A stretch of 64,000 nt of DNA, from contig NC_007498.2 in NCBI RefSeq assembly GCF_000012885.1, forward strand, positions 1,984,001-2,048,000. Direction: 5' to 3'. A program made the position numbers and the translations under genes. The stretch's first letter is position 1. Every line of letters starts with the position of its first letter. Positions 28,722 to 38,028 of this stretch are shown here, in pieces. The notes beneath the pieces were generated by a model, which ran no database searches, was not told the DNA's origin, and saw nothing but the letters and a program-made list of their open reading frames with translations. The stretch comes from Syntrophotalea carbinolica DSM 2380 (lineage in GTDB: Bacteria > Desulfobacterota > Desulfuromonadia > Desulfuromonadales > Syntrophotaleaceae).

Positions 28722-28946
28722 TCAACCTCCTCCCACCAGGGGAAAGATGGACAGGCTGTCACCATCTTTCAACTCCTGATCACCTTCCACATGTCGTGCG
28801 TTGATAAGCACGGCCCCGAGCTGATCCTCAGGAAGATCCAATTCTTTGATGACCTGGGACACCATGGTTCCCGCTTCATATTCGCAAAGTTTTTCTTTAA
28901 ATCGACCATTGCGAAATGTAGCAAATAGCTTGACACATACCTTCAT
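28722..28946 (-). CDS. ThiS/MoaD-like sulfur-carrier protein ending in GGG
   Basis: 74 residues with the beta-grasp sequence pattern MKVCVKLFATFRNGRF, LPEDQLGAVLINARHVEG, and LKDGDSLSIFPLVGGG. The C-terminal Gly-Gly is the site of adenylation and thiocarboxylate formation. Here a third Gly follows, so either the -GG is internal by one residue or the last Gly itself is used. Homologous carriers with one residue after GG need trimming by a JAMM protease; none is visible here. The GGG codons also provide the ribosome-binding site for the E1-like gene. It acts as a sulfur donor for thiamin, Moco, Cys or Met; the neighbours favour Cys/Met. Confidence 0.8.
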   Translation of the reverse strand: MKVCVKLFATFRNGRFKEKLCEYEAGTMVSQVIKELDLPEDQLGAVLINARHVEGDQELKDGDSLSIFPLVGGG

Positions 28947-29018
28947 ATCCGTCTCCTCTCCCCATAATCATGGCCAACACCGACTTGCGAATTCCCCATC
29001 TATGCTGTCTTCTTTTTA

Positions 29019-29046
29019 AATATATTTACCCGACATTCCTTGTCAA
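29019..29046 (-). promoter_or_regulatory. Sigma-70-type promoter of the thiS-hesA unit
   Basis: On the minus strand TTGACA (29046-29041) and TATATT (29024-29019) are 16 bases apart. They lie about 73 bases ahead of the ThiS-like start. The rest of the 490-base gap (28947-29436) between this unit and hydE shows no gene; a FNR-like TTGAT...ATCA with an off-size spacer at 29101 is too weak to call. Confidence 0.55.
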
Positions 29047-29436
29047 CTACTTTTTTCATACTGGCCAAATCGCAAAAAAAGTCTTAATCCCCTGTACTTA
29101 CTTGATTTTTTATCACATCACCCATGCCATGTCCCATCCGTAACCCGCATTTTTCAAAAATTATTACGGAAATTATCCTATTTATCATTGATTTATTTTT
29201 TCATGTTTGCTAGATGTTTGTTTATATTTTTTGTCGGGTTTTGCGCATCCCAATTTCCGCGCAACATCGGATACTGTTCCAAGTATAGCAGCTGCCCCTC
29301 CAGGAATCCCGATGGCGCCCCAAAATTTTATAACGTTACATATGCAAAACGAAGGACAGGCCCGCCCATCAATACCGTTCATGCAGCCACTACGAGCAAT
29401 GGCAAAACAGACGGGAAACCCCGGAAAGGAAACACC

Positions 29437-30483
29437 ATGACGCGTGAGGAAATTCTATACTGGCTTAAAAACGAGGATGAACGATCCCTGACGGAACTCT
29501 GGGACAAAGCCAACGATGTACGGCACTCCCAGGTCGGCGATGCCGTCCATCTGCGTGGACTTCTTGAATTCTCGAACCACTGTTCGCGGGATTGTCACTA
29601 CTGCGGTCTGCGTGCCGGCAACAGCAAACTGACGCGTTACCGGATGTCGGAAGAGGAAATCATGTGCTGCGTAGAAGAAGGCGTTGCATACGGTTACGGG
29701 ACTCTTGTGCTCCAATCGGGAGAAGACTACGGCCTTGACGTCGATTGGATGACCAAGCTTATTCAACGCATCAAGAGAGAAACACCCCTGGCCGTCACCT
29801 TGAGCCTGGGAGAGCGTAGCGCAGAGGATCTGACCGCCTGGCGCGATGCCGGTGCGGATCGCTATCTGCTGCGCTTTGAAACATCGGATCCGGAACTGTA
29901 TCGTCGCATCCACCCCGCCCTGCCCGGCCACAAGCCGAACCGGATAGAGCTGCTTCGAATCATTAAAAAAATCGGTTACGAAACCGGTAGCGGCGTCATG
30001 GTCGGGATTCCTGGCCAGACCTACGAAGACCTGGCCAAAGATATCGAAACGTTCCGGGAACTCGATCTTGACATGATCGGCGTGGGACCTTTTATTCCCC
30101 ACCACGAAACGCTCTTGGGGAGCGACGCCAAAACACCGACCCTTCTTGCGGAAAATCAGGTACCCAACACCGAACTGATGACCTATAAGGTCATGGCCCT
30201 GGCACGGCTGATTCAGCCGCTGGCCAATATTCCGGCAACCTCGGCCCTGGCGACCCTCAACACCCCTACCGGGAGGGAACTCGGCCTGTCCCGCGGTGCC
30301 AACGTGGTGATGCCCAACCTGACGCCCAAAAAATACCGCGCCCTCTATGAGATTTATCCCGCCAAGGCCTGTATCGATGAAACCGCTGCCGATTGCCGTT
30401 CCTGTATGCATCGACGCATCCAGTCCATCGGCCGGCAGGTCGGCAAAGGGCGCGGCGACTCTCCAAGTTACCGCCGGGCCTGA
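29437..30483 (+). CDS. hydE: [FeFe]-hydrogenase maturase HydE (radical SAM)
   Basis: 348 residues from ATG 29437, with AAAGGA upstream; the frame is open back to 29188 but that part is not family-like. The radical-SAM cluster motif CxxxCxxC is Cys49, Cys53, Cys56 (HCSRDCHYCGL). GLRAGN, LQSGEDYGL, TLSLGERSAEDL, YLLRFETSDPELYRRIHP and GVMVGIPGQTYEDL are all HydE hallmarks. A second, C-terminal Cys set (CIDETAADCRSC) is present, as in many HydE proteins. With HydF and HydG it builds the H-cluster diiron subsite. No HydF, HydG or hydrogenase lies in the window. Its own terminator follows at 30555. Confidence 0.9.
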   Translation: MTREEILYWLKNEDERSLTELWDKANDVRHSQVGDAVHLRGLLEFSNHCSRDCHYCGLRAGNSKLTRYRMSEEEIMCCVEEGVAYGYGTLVLQSGEDYGLDVDWMTKLIQRIKRETPLAVTLSLGERSAEDLTAWRDAGADRYLLRFETSDPELYRRIHPALPGHKPNRIELLRIIKKIGYETGSGVMVGIPGQTYEDLAKDIETFRELDLDMIGVGPFIPHHETLLGSDAKTPTLLAENQVPNTELMTYKVMALARLIQPLANIPATSALATLNTPTGRELGLSRGANVVMPNLTPKKYRALYEIYPAKACIDETAADCRSCMHRRIQSIGRQVGKGRGDSPSYRRA

Positions 30484-30554
30484 AATATCAAAACCCCACC
30501 CTCTAAATAGCGAGAGCTTCACTACACCTGCTGAAAAATCCGTTCATTAAGGCA

Positions 30555-30594
30555 AAATCCCTCCGATCCGCAAAGGATCGGAGGGATTTTTTTT
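30555..30594. terminator. Strong terminator after hydE
   Basis: AAATCCCTCCGATCC pairs with GGATCGGAGGGATTT across a 5-base loop, then T8 (to 30594). On the other strand a T-run also follows, so it can serve the minus-strand YejM-like gene that ends at 30660. Confidence 0.92.
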
Positions 30595-30659
30595 GTCAGC
30601 AAAACCGGTAATTCGGCAAGACCGGTGGACCATGTCCCTGTTTTTTGACTTACAGGCTG

Positions 30660-32534
30660 TTATTTGCGACGGAACCGGGAAAGATCCTGCATCAACCTCA
30701 ACATGACATCCTGGTGAGTAGAGACAAACGCCCCCTCCTCCTCCACCGATGCGTCGTCCTTGCGGGTTACGCTGTTGCGTGCCAACCCCTCGGCCTTAAG
30801 CGGAAAACTCGCCTTGTACTGCGATCCGACGTAACAGATCCTGCTCCAGTCGGCAATAACGGAGAACTCCCGCTGTTTTGTGCCTAAAAGATCGTATCCA
30901 AGGGAGTAGTCTTCGGCTGGATTTTTCACCCCGAGCAGCGGAAGAATCGTGGCAACGATATCCAGGTGACTTGTCATCCGATCCGTTTTGCTCGCACCCG
31001 TGCCGGGAATCCAGAGGACCAGAGGAACCCTTGTCTGCTCCTCGGTGAATTTGGAGTTGTGTCCCCAAAACCCTTTTTCCATGAATTCCTCACCATGGTC
31101 TCCGGTGATAATCACGATCGTGTCTTCAAGCAGGCGCTCTTGCTCCAGGAGAGCCAGCAGGCGCCCGAGTTGGGTATCGAGGTGATTGCAGGAATTGATG
31201 TACCGATTCCTGATCAGCTCGATATCCTTATCCACGGACATGGTCGCGTAGTTGAAATCCTCAAGATAAGGTTTGCGTATCGCACATTCTTCGGGAAAAT
31301 AGTAGCGCGCGTGGGGAGATTCAAAAAACATGAACGTCATAAAGGGACGGTTCCTGTCCCTGTTTTTCACAAACTCGATGATCTGATCGACATTCTCCCT
31401 GTCACGCTGCCAGCCGGGCTTGTCGCCGACTTCGTGCATAAAGCGATCGGGAACCCCGGCAAAAATCGTCTTGTCGAACTCCGGATAGCTGAATTTAGCG
31501 CTGGTGTGCAGGTCGAGCTGATACCCCTGCTGCTGCAGCACGTCCATGATCACCGGTGAGCGCCGCGCTTCAAGAAAGGGGAACCAATAGGGGCCGTAAA
31601 TACCATAGAAGGCGGAAAAAAGCCCCATGCGGGTGCCGTTGCCGCCGCTGTAATGCTGGTTGAAACGGTGGGCCTGGTGAGCGAAATTCCAGGTTGCAGG
31701 CATAATCTCAGGATCGAGCATGTCGGCCCGTAACGACTCGGCCATCAGCCAGACAATGTTGAGAGGACGCGCGGGCTTCTGCACATCAATGGGCCTGAGG
31801 GGATAAGAAGGCTGCAAAGCATCGAGATCCATCTTCAATTTGGATTGGCGCTTAACCTTGTATCCCAGTTTTTTTGCCAGAGAGCGAAAAGTCGTCGGCT
31901 GATAAAAGGGGAAGGTGCTCGCCGCCGCCAGTACCGGCGTATGGGCCTGCAGATGGCTGACGCCGTAGATGCCCCGCTCCCCAAGCGCGAGCAAAAGGAG
32001 AAAGGCGGCGATAAAGCGGTAGATTTTCCTCGGTTTCGCAGAGCGGCGATTGCTCCGGAGCTTTATCGTCAGCCACAGAAGGAAAGCCTGCACGGCAAAG
32101 AATCCGGCGATGATGAGGCCAAAAGTCAAGTTCGAGGAGTTATTCCCGCCCAGGGACTCAATGCCGCCGGGAGTCTTGACCAGATTCCAGACAAAGCCGT
32201 TGAGATGAAAATGGTAGAGGCGGAAGATAAAGAAATCCGCATAGAGGAAGACGGCCGTAAGTCCGGTGGTCAGAACCGCAACCGCCTGCGCCGCTTTCCA
32301 GCCCAACGAAGATTTCCCTCCCAGGCAAAACAGGCCATGGCACAACCTGGTAATCAGGAAAGCAGGCAAAAGGTATACGGCACAGTAACTCAGGTATGTA
32401 CCGACGGCGAAAAGAAAGGTACGCGTATTGACGAAATCGACTTTGAAAAGATAACCGGAAGCCAGCGTCAAAACGACAAGATAGGAAAACAGGAAATAGT
32501 GGTTTAGAAACCGCGAACGCTCGGTATAGGTCAT
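30660..32534 (-). CDS. YejM/PbgA-like inner-membrane sulfatase-fold protein
   Basis: 624 residues. About five N-terminal transmembrane segments (FLFSYLVVLTLASGYLF, LFAVGTYLSYCAVYLLPAFL, FGLIIAGFFAVQAFLLW and others) resemble the DUF3413 part of YejM. A periplasmic alkaline-phosphatase-fold domain follows: LNIVWLMAESLRADMLD, HYSGGNGTRMGLFSAFYG, TFMFFESPHARYYFPEE, IVIITGDHGEEFMEKGFWGHNSKFTEE. YejM governs LPS homeostasis in enterobacteria; here it is next to eptA, which fits an envelope role. It could instead be a hydrolase or lipid transferase. Confidence 0.82.
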   Translation of the reverse strand: MTYTERSRFLNHYFLFSYLVVLTLASGYLFKVDFVNTRTFLFAVGTYLSYCAVYLLPAFLITRLCHGLFCLGGKSSLGWKAAQAVAVLTTGLTAVFLYADFFIFRLYHFHLNGFVWNLVKTPGGIESLGGNNSSNLTFGLIIAGFFAVQAFLLWLTIKLRSNRRSAKPRKIYRFIAAFLLLLALGERGIYGVSHLQAHTPVLAAASTFPFYQPTTFRSLAKKLGYKVKRQSKLKMDLDALQPSYPLRPIDVQKPARPLNIVWLMAESLRADMLDPEIMPATWNFAHQAHRFNQHYSGGNGTRMGLFSAFYGIYGPYWFPFLEARRSPVIMDVLQQQGYQLDLHTSAKFSYPEFDKTIFAGVPDRFMHEVGDKPGWQRDRENVDQIIEFVKNRDRNRPFMTFMFFESPHARYYFPEECAIRKPYLEDFNYATMSVDKDIELIRNRYINSCNHLDTQLGRLLALLEQERLLEDTIVIITGDHGEEFMEKGFWGHNSKFTEEQTRVPLVLWIPGTGASKTDRMTSHLDIVATILPLLGVKNPAEDYSLGYDLLGTKQREFSVIADWSRICYVGSQYKASFPLKAEGLARNSVTRKDDASVEEEGAFVSTHQDVMLRLMQDLSRFRRK

Positions 32535-32747
32535 AGAAAAAATCTACCTTCCTGAAAGCCTAGAGCTTCCACCCTCGGTTGCCGGACGGAAAACTGCAGG
32601 AGATATGTTTTTAAAAGATCAGAGTCAAGGCCTGACGGTAACCTGACTGAAATCCCCGCCACAGCGGTCCCTATATGTACCACCGATTCTTGTTACAAGT
32701 AAACATTAGATACAGGATGGTGATTACTGACGGGATGACATGTGTTT

Positions 32748-34406
32748 TCATCCGGCCCTTCCTCTGTCGAACGGTCGCCCGGGGGGACGGCAAGCGGAGA
32801 AGATATCCAGGTCTTGACGATAGATTGCGCTATCGATATCGAACAACCCGAAAATACTGTGGAATATCACGTCATGGCTATAGGATGTTTTACTATGGGC
32901 TTTAAGAGCATCGATATCCAGGGATTTCCGGCTAATGAAATTTTCCGAGGCCCAGAACATCATGGGTATCTGCTTCTGCTCAGCGGGGGCCAACGCGTAG
33001 GGCAGTCCATGCAGATATACCCCTCCCTCTCCCAGCGATTCGCCGTGATCGGAGACATAAAGCATCGCCGTAGGAAAACTCTTAGATCGCAGTAGATCGA
33101 TAAGTTTTGCCAAAACATGATCGGTATAAACGATCGTATTGTCGTAGGCGTTGACGATCGTTTGCTGCGGGCACTCTTGGATATTATCCAGGCTACATTC
33201 GGGAAAAAAGACCTTAAAGGCAGCCGGAGTACGCCTGTAATACGAGGGACCGTGACTTCCTTTCATGTGCAGCACGATCAACATGTCCCCCGCGGTTTCC
33301 GCAAGCCGCCGGTCAAGATCGTGCAGCAGGATTTCATCGAAGCAGTTACCGCCCTCGCACAACTCGGCGTCGGACTGCCGGGACAGATCCTCGTAGGCGA
33401 TGCGATCGGCGACTCCTTTACTTCCCGAATTGTTGTCCCGCCATATGACCGTGACCCCGACCCGCTGGAGGATGTCGAGCAGGTTTTCCTGACGGGCAGC
33501 TTTGTCCCGGCTGTATGCCTCCCGCTCAAGCGAGGAAAATATGCAGGGCAGAGATTCGGCGGTGGAGGTACCGCATGCCTGGACCTGGGAAAAATTAACG
33601 ACATCCCGGTCGGCAAGCTCCGGGTTGGTGTCGCGTTGGTAGCCGTTGAAAGAAAATTCCCGGGCCCGGGCAGTTTCACCAAGCGCCAGAACCACGACCG
33701 TCTTGGATCCGTTTCGGCTTTTGACCGCATCGGGCGCCACCACGCGCAATGGTCCTTCGTCCCGGGAGAAATATTTTTTTTGAATGACTTTTTGCAGGGA
33801 ATATAACGAATAGGAAGGATTCAGGCACATCCGAAGGTCCCGGTTCTGGCGACCGAAAAGGACGAACTGCTTATAATGCGTCATGCCAAGACCCAGAACA
33901 ATGACCAGACTGCCGAGGATCACCCCGCATCGGGTCAGCAATTCTCTTTTACAGGAGCGGGTTCGGATGCGCGTCAGGACAACCAGAACGGCCGGGATGA
34001 CACCAAACCACAGCAGATGGTTGAACAGTGACCAGGTCACAAGTTCGAAGGCTTCGTTGACGTCGGTCTCAAAGACATTATGAATCATCGATTTGTCGAT
34101 AACCACGCCAAAGGTGTCGGAGAAATAGCTGATGGCAGCCGTGGTCAGTAGCAGAATCACCAGGAAGGGTTTGAAGACCGGACGGAAAGCGAAGAGAGAA
34201 ATCAGGATGTTGAGTAGAAGCACCAGAACCAGTCCCACGGAGGCCACGAAGGCCCAGTGGCTCCAGGTATCCAGTCCCAGTCTGGAGGTGAACGAGCGCC
34301 AGAAGAGGCGGTTATCCATCGCGACAATGAACAGGGCGACGGATAGCGCAACGAAGGTTGCGCTGAACGAGGGGCGATGAAGTTTAACCGAGCGAAAAAT
34401 TTGCAT
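32748..34406 (-). CDS. eptA: Lipid A phosphoethanolamine transferase (EptA/MCR family)
   Basis: 552 residues. Five N-terminal transmembrane helices are followed by the periplasmic catalytic domain. LALGETARAREFSFNGYQRDTNPEL supplies metal ligand Glu244, and ACGTSTAESLPC supplies nucleophile Thr280, both as in EptA and MCR. Later motifs are LIVLHMKGSHGPSYYRR and LYVSDHGESLGEGGVYLHG. The enzyme transfers phosphoethanolamine from phosphatidylethanolamine to lipid A and lowers sensitivity to cationic peptides. GGAG precedes ATG 34406. It lies 98 bp downstream of the two-component genes, so it is plausibly their target and operon partner. Confidence 0.93.
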   Translation of the reverse strand: MQIFRSVKLHRPSFSATFVALSVALFIVAMDNRLFWRSFTSRLGLDTWSHWAFVASVGLVLVLLLNILISLFAFRPVFKPFLVILLLTTAAISYFSDTFGVVIDKSMIHNVFETDVNEAFELVTWSLFNHLLWFGVIPAVLVVLTRIRTRSCKRELLTRCGVILGSLVIVLGLGMTHYKQFVLFGRQNRDLRMCLNPSYSLYSLQKVIQKKYFSRDEGPLRVVAPDAVKSRNGSKTVVVLALGETARAREFSFNGYQRDTNPELADRDVVNFSQVQACGTSTAESLPCIFSSLEREAYSRDKAARQENLLDILQRVGVTVIWRDNNSGSKGVADRIAYEDLSRQSDAELCEGGNCFDEILLHDLDRRLAETAGDMLIVLHMKGSHGPSYYRRTPAAFKVFFPECSLDNIQECPQQTIVNAYDNTIVYTDHVLAKLIDLLRSKSFPTAMLYVSDHGESLGEGGVYLHGLPYALAPAEQKQIPMMFWASENFISRKSLDIDALKAHSKTSYSHDVIFHSIFGLFDIDSAIYRQDLDIFSACRPPGRPFDRGRAG

Positions 34407-34504
34407 GCCTGCAACTCCACAAATAGTTGAGATGCAGGCATCTTAGAGATTCGGATGTCTTCGAAAGGTGAAGAAAAGATCAAAAAAACGTCAAAAGACG
34501 CAAA

Positions 34505-35767
34505 TCATGCGAGATTTACCCTGAAACAGCACCCTTGCGGCTGGTTTTGCTCAAGGACGACCGACCAATGTTCTCTCTCGCAGATCCGCTGTACCAGCGA
34601 CAATCCCAGCCCGAGACCTTCACGGTGAGATGCCGTGCCGCGGTAATAGGGTTTGAAAACCTTGGTCATTTCATCTATGGCAATACCCGATCCCGTATCC
34701 CGAAGCTCAAAGCTGTCGGCTTTCAAAACCAGAACGATTTCGCCTCCAGCGGTGTGGTGGACGGCATTGCGGATCAGGTTATCGATAACCGTACGCAGCA
34801 AAACGGCCGGGTATTCGATCCCCTTTGGCGCCGGGATTTCCACTTCCTGCCGGAGAAGGAATCGGTTTCTCTTCTGTTCCGCCAACTGTTGCCACGTTGG
34901 CAGTTCCGATTGCACGATTGCCTCCAGCGTAGCCGTTTCCGAGGGAGTGTCTTCGCCGCGGGCAAGGGCTAAAAACGCCTCGACCAATGACTCCATCTTC
35001 ATCACGGCCCGGCGGATCGATTCGATTCTCTGGCGGGTGTAGTCATCCAGATCCCTTTTGGCGACCAGGATCTCGCAGGCACTCTGGATGACCATGAGGG
35101 GCGTGCGCAATTCATGACTGACATCACTGGTGAAAAGAACTTCCCGGCGCAGGGTCTGCTGCAGCCTGGTGAAGGTTGCATCGAAGGCTTTTGCCAGGGC
35201 CCCGACCTCGTCGTTGGCATACTCCGATGCAAGGGAAAGCGGCTGTTCCTTAAAAGTCTCCCGACCGGCCACCTGACGCGTCAGTTTTCGTACCGGAGCG
35301 ATGACCTGCTTGACCATAAACACACCGAGTACAAAAGAAATCAGGACACAGAAGACGAACCCACCCAGGACCGCTCTTTGCAGGAGGATTTCCGCCTTTT
35401 CGAAAGAAGTCTGGTCTTTGACCAGAAAGTATGAAGTTTTGCCCTCGACGAGGTGATAAACGTAATAAGCGCGATGACGGTCGCCCAGAACAACTTCCGT
35501 GTAGCCCGTCGGAATGGAACGCAGATAGTCGGGCAGCGTCGGCCCCGCCGGAAAAAATGCCGACCCTTCATCCAGCCGCAAGTCCAGGCCATTCCGGTAA
35601 TCTGCGAATACCCGGGCAAAATCCTTCTGCAATTCGCTTGCGACGAGACTTTTTTCGACATAGTGAATCGTGGCCGTCAGGCCGATAGCGAACAGGCCGC
35701 TCACGATGGTGGTTAGCAGGACGACGGAAAGGATGATGCGCTGCGACAGTTTCGACTTAAATTGCAT
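34505..35767 (-). CDS. Sensor histidine kinase (PmrB/QseC-like)
   Basis: 420 residues with transmembrane helices at about 10-32 and 132-153. A periplasmic sensor loop of roughly 95 residues lies between them, rich in acidic residues (DLRLDEGS). A HAMP-like region runs from VIAPVRKLTR, then the dimerisation box with His218 in SDVSHELRTPL, and the ATPase domain with NLIRNAVHHT, ELRDTGSGIA and GLGLGLSLVQRI. It overlaps the response regulator gene by 11 bp. The acidic sensor loop and the eptA neighbour suggest sensing of cations or cationic peptides (inference). Confidence 0.9.
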   Translation of the reverse strand: MQFKSKLSQRIILSVVLLTTIVSGLFAIGLTATIHYVEKSLVASELQKDFARVFADYRNGLDLRLDEGSAFFPAGPTLPDYLRSIPTGYTEVVLGDRHRAYYVYHLVEGKTSYFLVKDQTSFEKAEILLQRAVLGGFVFCVLISFVLGVFMVKQVIAPVRKLTRQVAGRETFKEQPLSLASEYANDEVGALAKAFDATFTRLQQTLRREVLFTSDVSHELRTPLMVIQSACEILVAKRDLDDYTRQRIESIRRAVMKMESLVEAFLALARGEDTPSETATLEAIVQSELPTWQQLAEQKRNRFLLRQEVEIPAPKGIEYPAVLLRTVIDNLIRNAVHHTAGGEIVLVLKADSFELRDTGSGIAIDEMTKVFKPYYRGTASHREGLGLGLSLVQRICEREHWSVVLEQNQPQGCCFRVNLA

Positions 35768-36440
35768 GGTCTTCTGCTTTAAGGCAATAGCCTATGCCGT
35801 GAATCGTATGGATCAGCGGCGTGGCAAAGGGCTTGTCGATGGTCTGGCGCAGTAAATGAATATGACTTCGCAGGCTATCGCTATCGGGAACATCGTCACC
35901 CCACAAGATGTCCTGGAGCGTCTCGCGCCGGACCACATTGGGGCTGCATTTCATCAGTTTTTCGAGCAGTTTCAGGCCGATAGGATTAAGCCTGAGGCTC
36001 TTGCCCTGCCGGGTGATCTCCAAGGTATCCAGGTCGAAAACCAGATCGGCGACCTGCAATCGGTTGCTCTGAACAGGCTGGCTGCGGCGCAGCACCGCTT
36101 CCACCCGAGCATGCAGTTCCGGCAAAGAAAAAGGCTTGACCAGATAGTCGTCCGACCCGGCTTTGAAGCCGGCTAATTTGTCCTCAAGCTTGTCCCGCGC
36201 CGTCAAAAAGATCACCGGAGTCTGCACCCCCGCCTCCTTGCGAAGTTTCCGACAGAGTGTCAAACCGTCCATGCCGGGAAGCATGATATCGAGGATGATC
36301 AGGTCGAATTCGAGCGTGACCGCTAAATGCAGACCGCCGAGCCCGTTTTGGGCGCAATCCACCGTAAAACCGTGCAGATGAAGATAATCTGCGATGTTCT
36401 GAAGGATGTCCTCCTGATCTTCTACAATTAAGATTCGCAT
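35757..36440 (-). CDS. OmpR-family response regulator
   Basis: 227 residues. The receiver domain has the acidic pocket ED at 7-8, phosphoacceptor Asp51 in LIILDIMLPGMDG, the Thr in FLTARD, and the Lys in DDYLVKPF. The C-terminal winged helix reads VFDLDTLEITRQGKSLRLNPIGLKLLEKLM and ends RQTIDKPFATPLIHTIHGIGYCL. It precedes and overlaps the sensor kinase and lies upstream of eptA, so it is likely a PmrA-like regulator of envelope modification. A weak ribosome site precedes ATG 36440. The 344-base gap to nadA holds no further gene. Confidence 0.92.
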   Translation of the reverse strand: MRILIVEDQEDILQNIADYLHLHGFTVDCAQNGLGGLHLAVTLEFDLIILDIMLPGMDGLTLCRKLRKEAGVQTPVIFLTARDKLEDKLAGFKAGSDDYLVKPFSLPELHARVEAVLRRSQPVQSNRLQVADLVFDLDTLEITRQGKSLRLNPIGLKLLEKLMKCSPNVVRRETLQDILWGDDVPDSDSLRSHIHLLRQTIDKPFATPLIHTIHGIGYCLKAEDHAI

Positions 36441-36784
36441 GGTGTTTCGCTACTCCAAAAGCAAATATCCGTACCTTGTCGGAGGCATATTAACATTCTT
36501 CAGTCTGCAGGGTGAAATGTTTAATGTGAAGAAACCCGCAGTCCCGGGAATCACGACATCGTGACAGCCCGAAAATCCTGCCTCCGGTCAGTCCGGGTAA
36601 GCGCAAGACGCTAAAACGTCAGGCACACCCTGTTCCCGGAGCTGTTTATCGGACACGCCGATATTCCTTCCCGACGACCGTGTCGTCCCTGCCGGCTTTA
36701 TACTTGACTTATTTGCTTGTTTTATGGATTATTATTACCGTAGCGTTTCACTCAAGCCACTCTTTTCGGAGGACGAAGGTATTG

Positions 36785-37705
36785 ATGTCACAGGAAAAAC
36801 TCAAAAAGGAAATCCGCCGTCTGGCTCAGGAACGTAATGCCTTGATCCTGGCGCACAACTATCAGCGCGACGAAATCCAGGAAATCGCCGACATTACCGG
36901 TGATTCGCTGGCCCTGTCCATGGAGGCAGCGCAAACCGACAAAGATATGATCGTCTTTTGCGGGGTCCATTTCATGGCGGAAAGCGCAGCCATTCTGGCA
37001 CCGAATAAAAAGGTCCTGCTGCCGCGCCTGGATGCCGGGTGTCCCATGGCCGACATGGTTACCGCTGAAGGGCTGCGCGATTTCAAACGTCGACACCCCA
37101 AGGCAACGGTCGTCACCTACGTCAACAGCACCGCCGCCACCAAGGCTGAAACGGATATATGTTGCACCAGTGCCAATGCCTTGCGGGTGGTACGGTCTTT
37201 GCCGACCGACGAAATCATCTTTGCACCGGACCGCAACCTGGGCCGCTATGTCGCTTCCCACTGCCCGGAAAAGACTTTCCATTTCTGGGAGGGGTTCTGC
37301 CCGACCCATGACAATCTCCGCGCCGACGCGGTGTTGAAGGCCAAGGCGGAGCACCCCGACGCACCCTTCGTCGCGCACCCCGAATGCCTGCCCGAGATCC
37401 TCGAACTGGCCGACCATATCTGTTCGACCAGCGGCATGTACGAATATGTGGCTACACATCCGAGCAAAAAGTTTATCATCGGTACGGAAATGGGCATCCT
37501 CTACCGTATGCGCAAGGAAAATCCGGACAAGGAATTCATCCTGGCCAACCCCGAGGTGCTGATCTGTCCCAACATGAAGCTGATCAACCTGGAAGACCTG
37601 CTGGAAGCCTTGCAGACCCTGGCCCCCGTTGTCACCGTGCCGGAAGATATTCGTCAACGCGCCAAGCTTTCGCTGGATCGCATGCTGGCCGTACCGAGGG
37701 ACTGA
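36785..37705 (+). CDS. nadA: Quinolinate synthase
   Basis: 306 residues from ATG 36785, with GGAGG upstream; the frame begins earlier at 36680 in unrelated sequence. Signatures are [71 protein letters not shown] and [14 protein letters not shown]. These hold the cysteines that ligate the [4Fe-4S] cluster. It condenses iminoaspartate with dihydroxyacetone phosphate in NAD synthesis. Its stop codon lies inside a perfect hairpin that joins it to the DUF3343 gene. A cysteine desulfurase downstream could supply sulfur for the cluster. Confidence 0.95.
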   Translation: MSQEKLKKEIRRLAQERNALILAHNYQRDEIQEIADITGDSLALSMEAAQTDKDMIVFCGVHFMAESAAILAPNKKVLLPRLDAGCPMADMVTAEGLRDFKRRHPKATVVTYVNSTAATKAETDICCTSANALRVVRSLPTDEIIFAPDRNLGRYVASHCPEKTFHFWEGFCPTHDNLRADAVLKAKAEHPDAPFVAHPECLPEILELADHICSTSGMYEYVATHPSKKFIIGTEMGILYRMRKENPDKEFILANPEVLICPNMKLINLEDLLEALQTLAPVVTVPEDIRQRAKLSLDRMLAVPRD

Positions 37706-37729
37706 AATCCGGAATCCCGGATTTCAGTC
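37700..37729 (+). promoter_or_regulatory. Perfect 13-bp stem-loop over the nadA stop codon
   Basis: GACTGAAATCCGG (37700-37712) pairs with CCGGATTTCAGTC (37717-37729) around a 4-base loop, with the TGA of nadA in the 5' arm. No T-run follows, so it is more likely an mRNA-processing, stability or attenuating element between nadA and the DUF3343 gene than a terminator. Confidence 0.6.
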
Positions 37730-37758
37730 GAGACGGAACCGCATTACGGAGTCGAACC

Positions 37759-38019
37759 ATGTTATCTGCCGTATCCGAAACGGATCTGCTGGCCTTGTTT
37801 GAAACGGGGCACGAAGTACTCAAGGCGGAAAAAGTCCTGAAACAGGCCGATATCCAACTGCGTCTGCTGCCGGCACCGGCAGGCCTGGCAACGGGATGTA
37901 CCCTGGCTATCCGCTTTGAGGCTGTGCAGCGTCAAGCCGTTGAGAAAGCCCTTGAGGCGGAAGAGCTGCGCCCCAAAGCTATCTACCGCAGGGAGCAGGA
38001 CCGTTGGCAGGTTGCCTGA
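37759..38019 (+). CDS. DUF3343 family protein (Se/S-carrier-like)
   Basis: 86 residues. The pattern VSETDLLALFETGHEVLKAEKVLKQADIQLRLLPAPAGLATGCTLAIRF is that of the small DUF3343 family, which often sits beside cysteine desulfurases and selenium genes and is proposed to carry S or Se. The Cys in TGCTLAIRF is the conserved candidate. It starts at ATG 37759 and is followed 9 bases later by the cysteine desulfurase gene. Function is inferred only from family and neighbour. Confidence 0.75.
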   Translation: MLSAVSETDLLALFETGHEVLKAEKVLKQADIQLRLLPAPAGLATGCTLAIRFEAVQRQAVEKALEAEELRPKAIYRREQDRWQVA

Positions 38020-38028
38020 GTTTGCCCT

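Noticed and set aside
29188-29436. N-terminal extension of HydE
   Set aside because: Hydrophobic and unrelated to the family; ATG 29437 has a ribosome site and gives the normal length.
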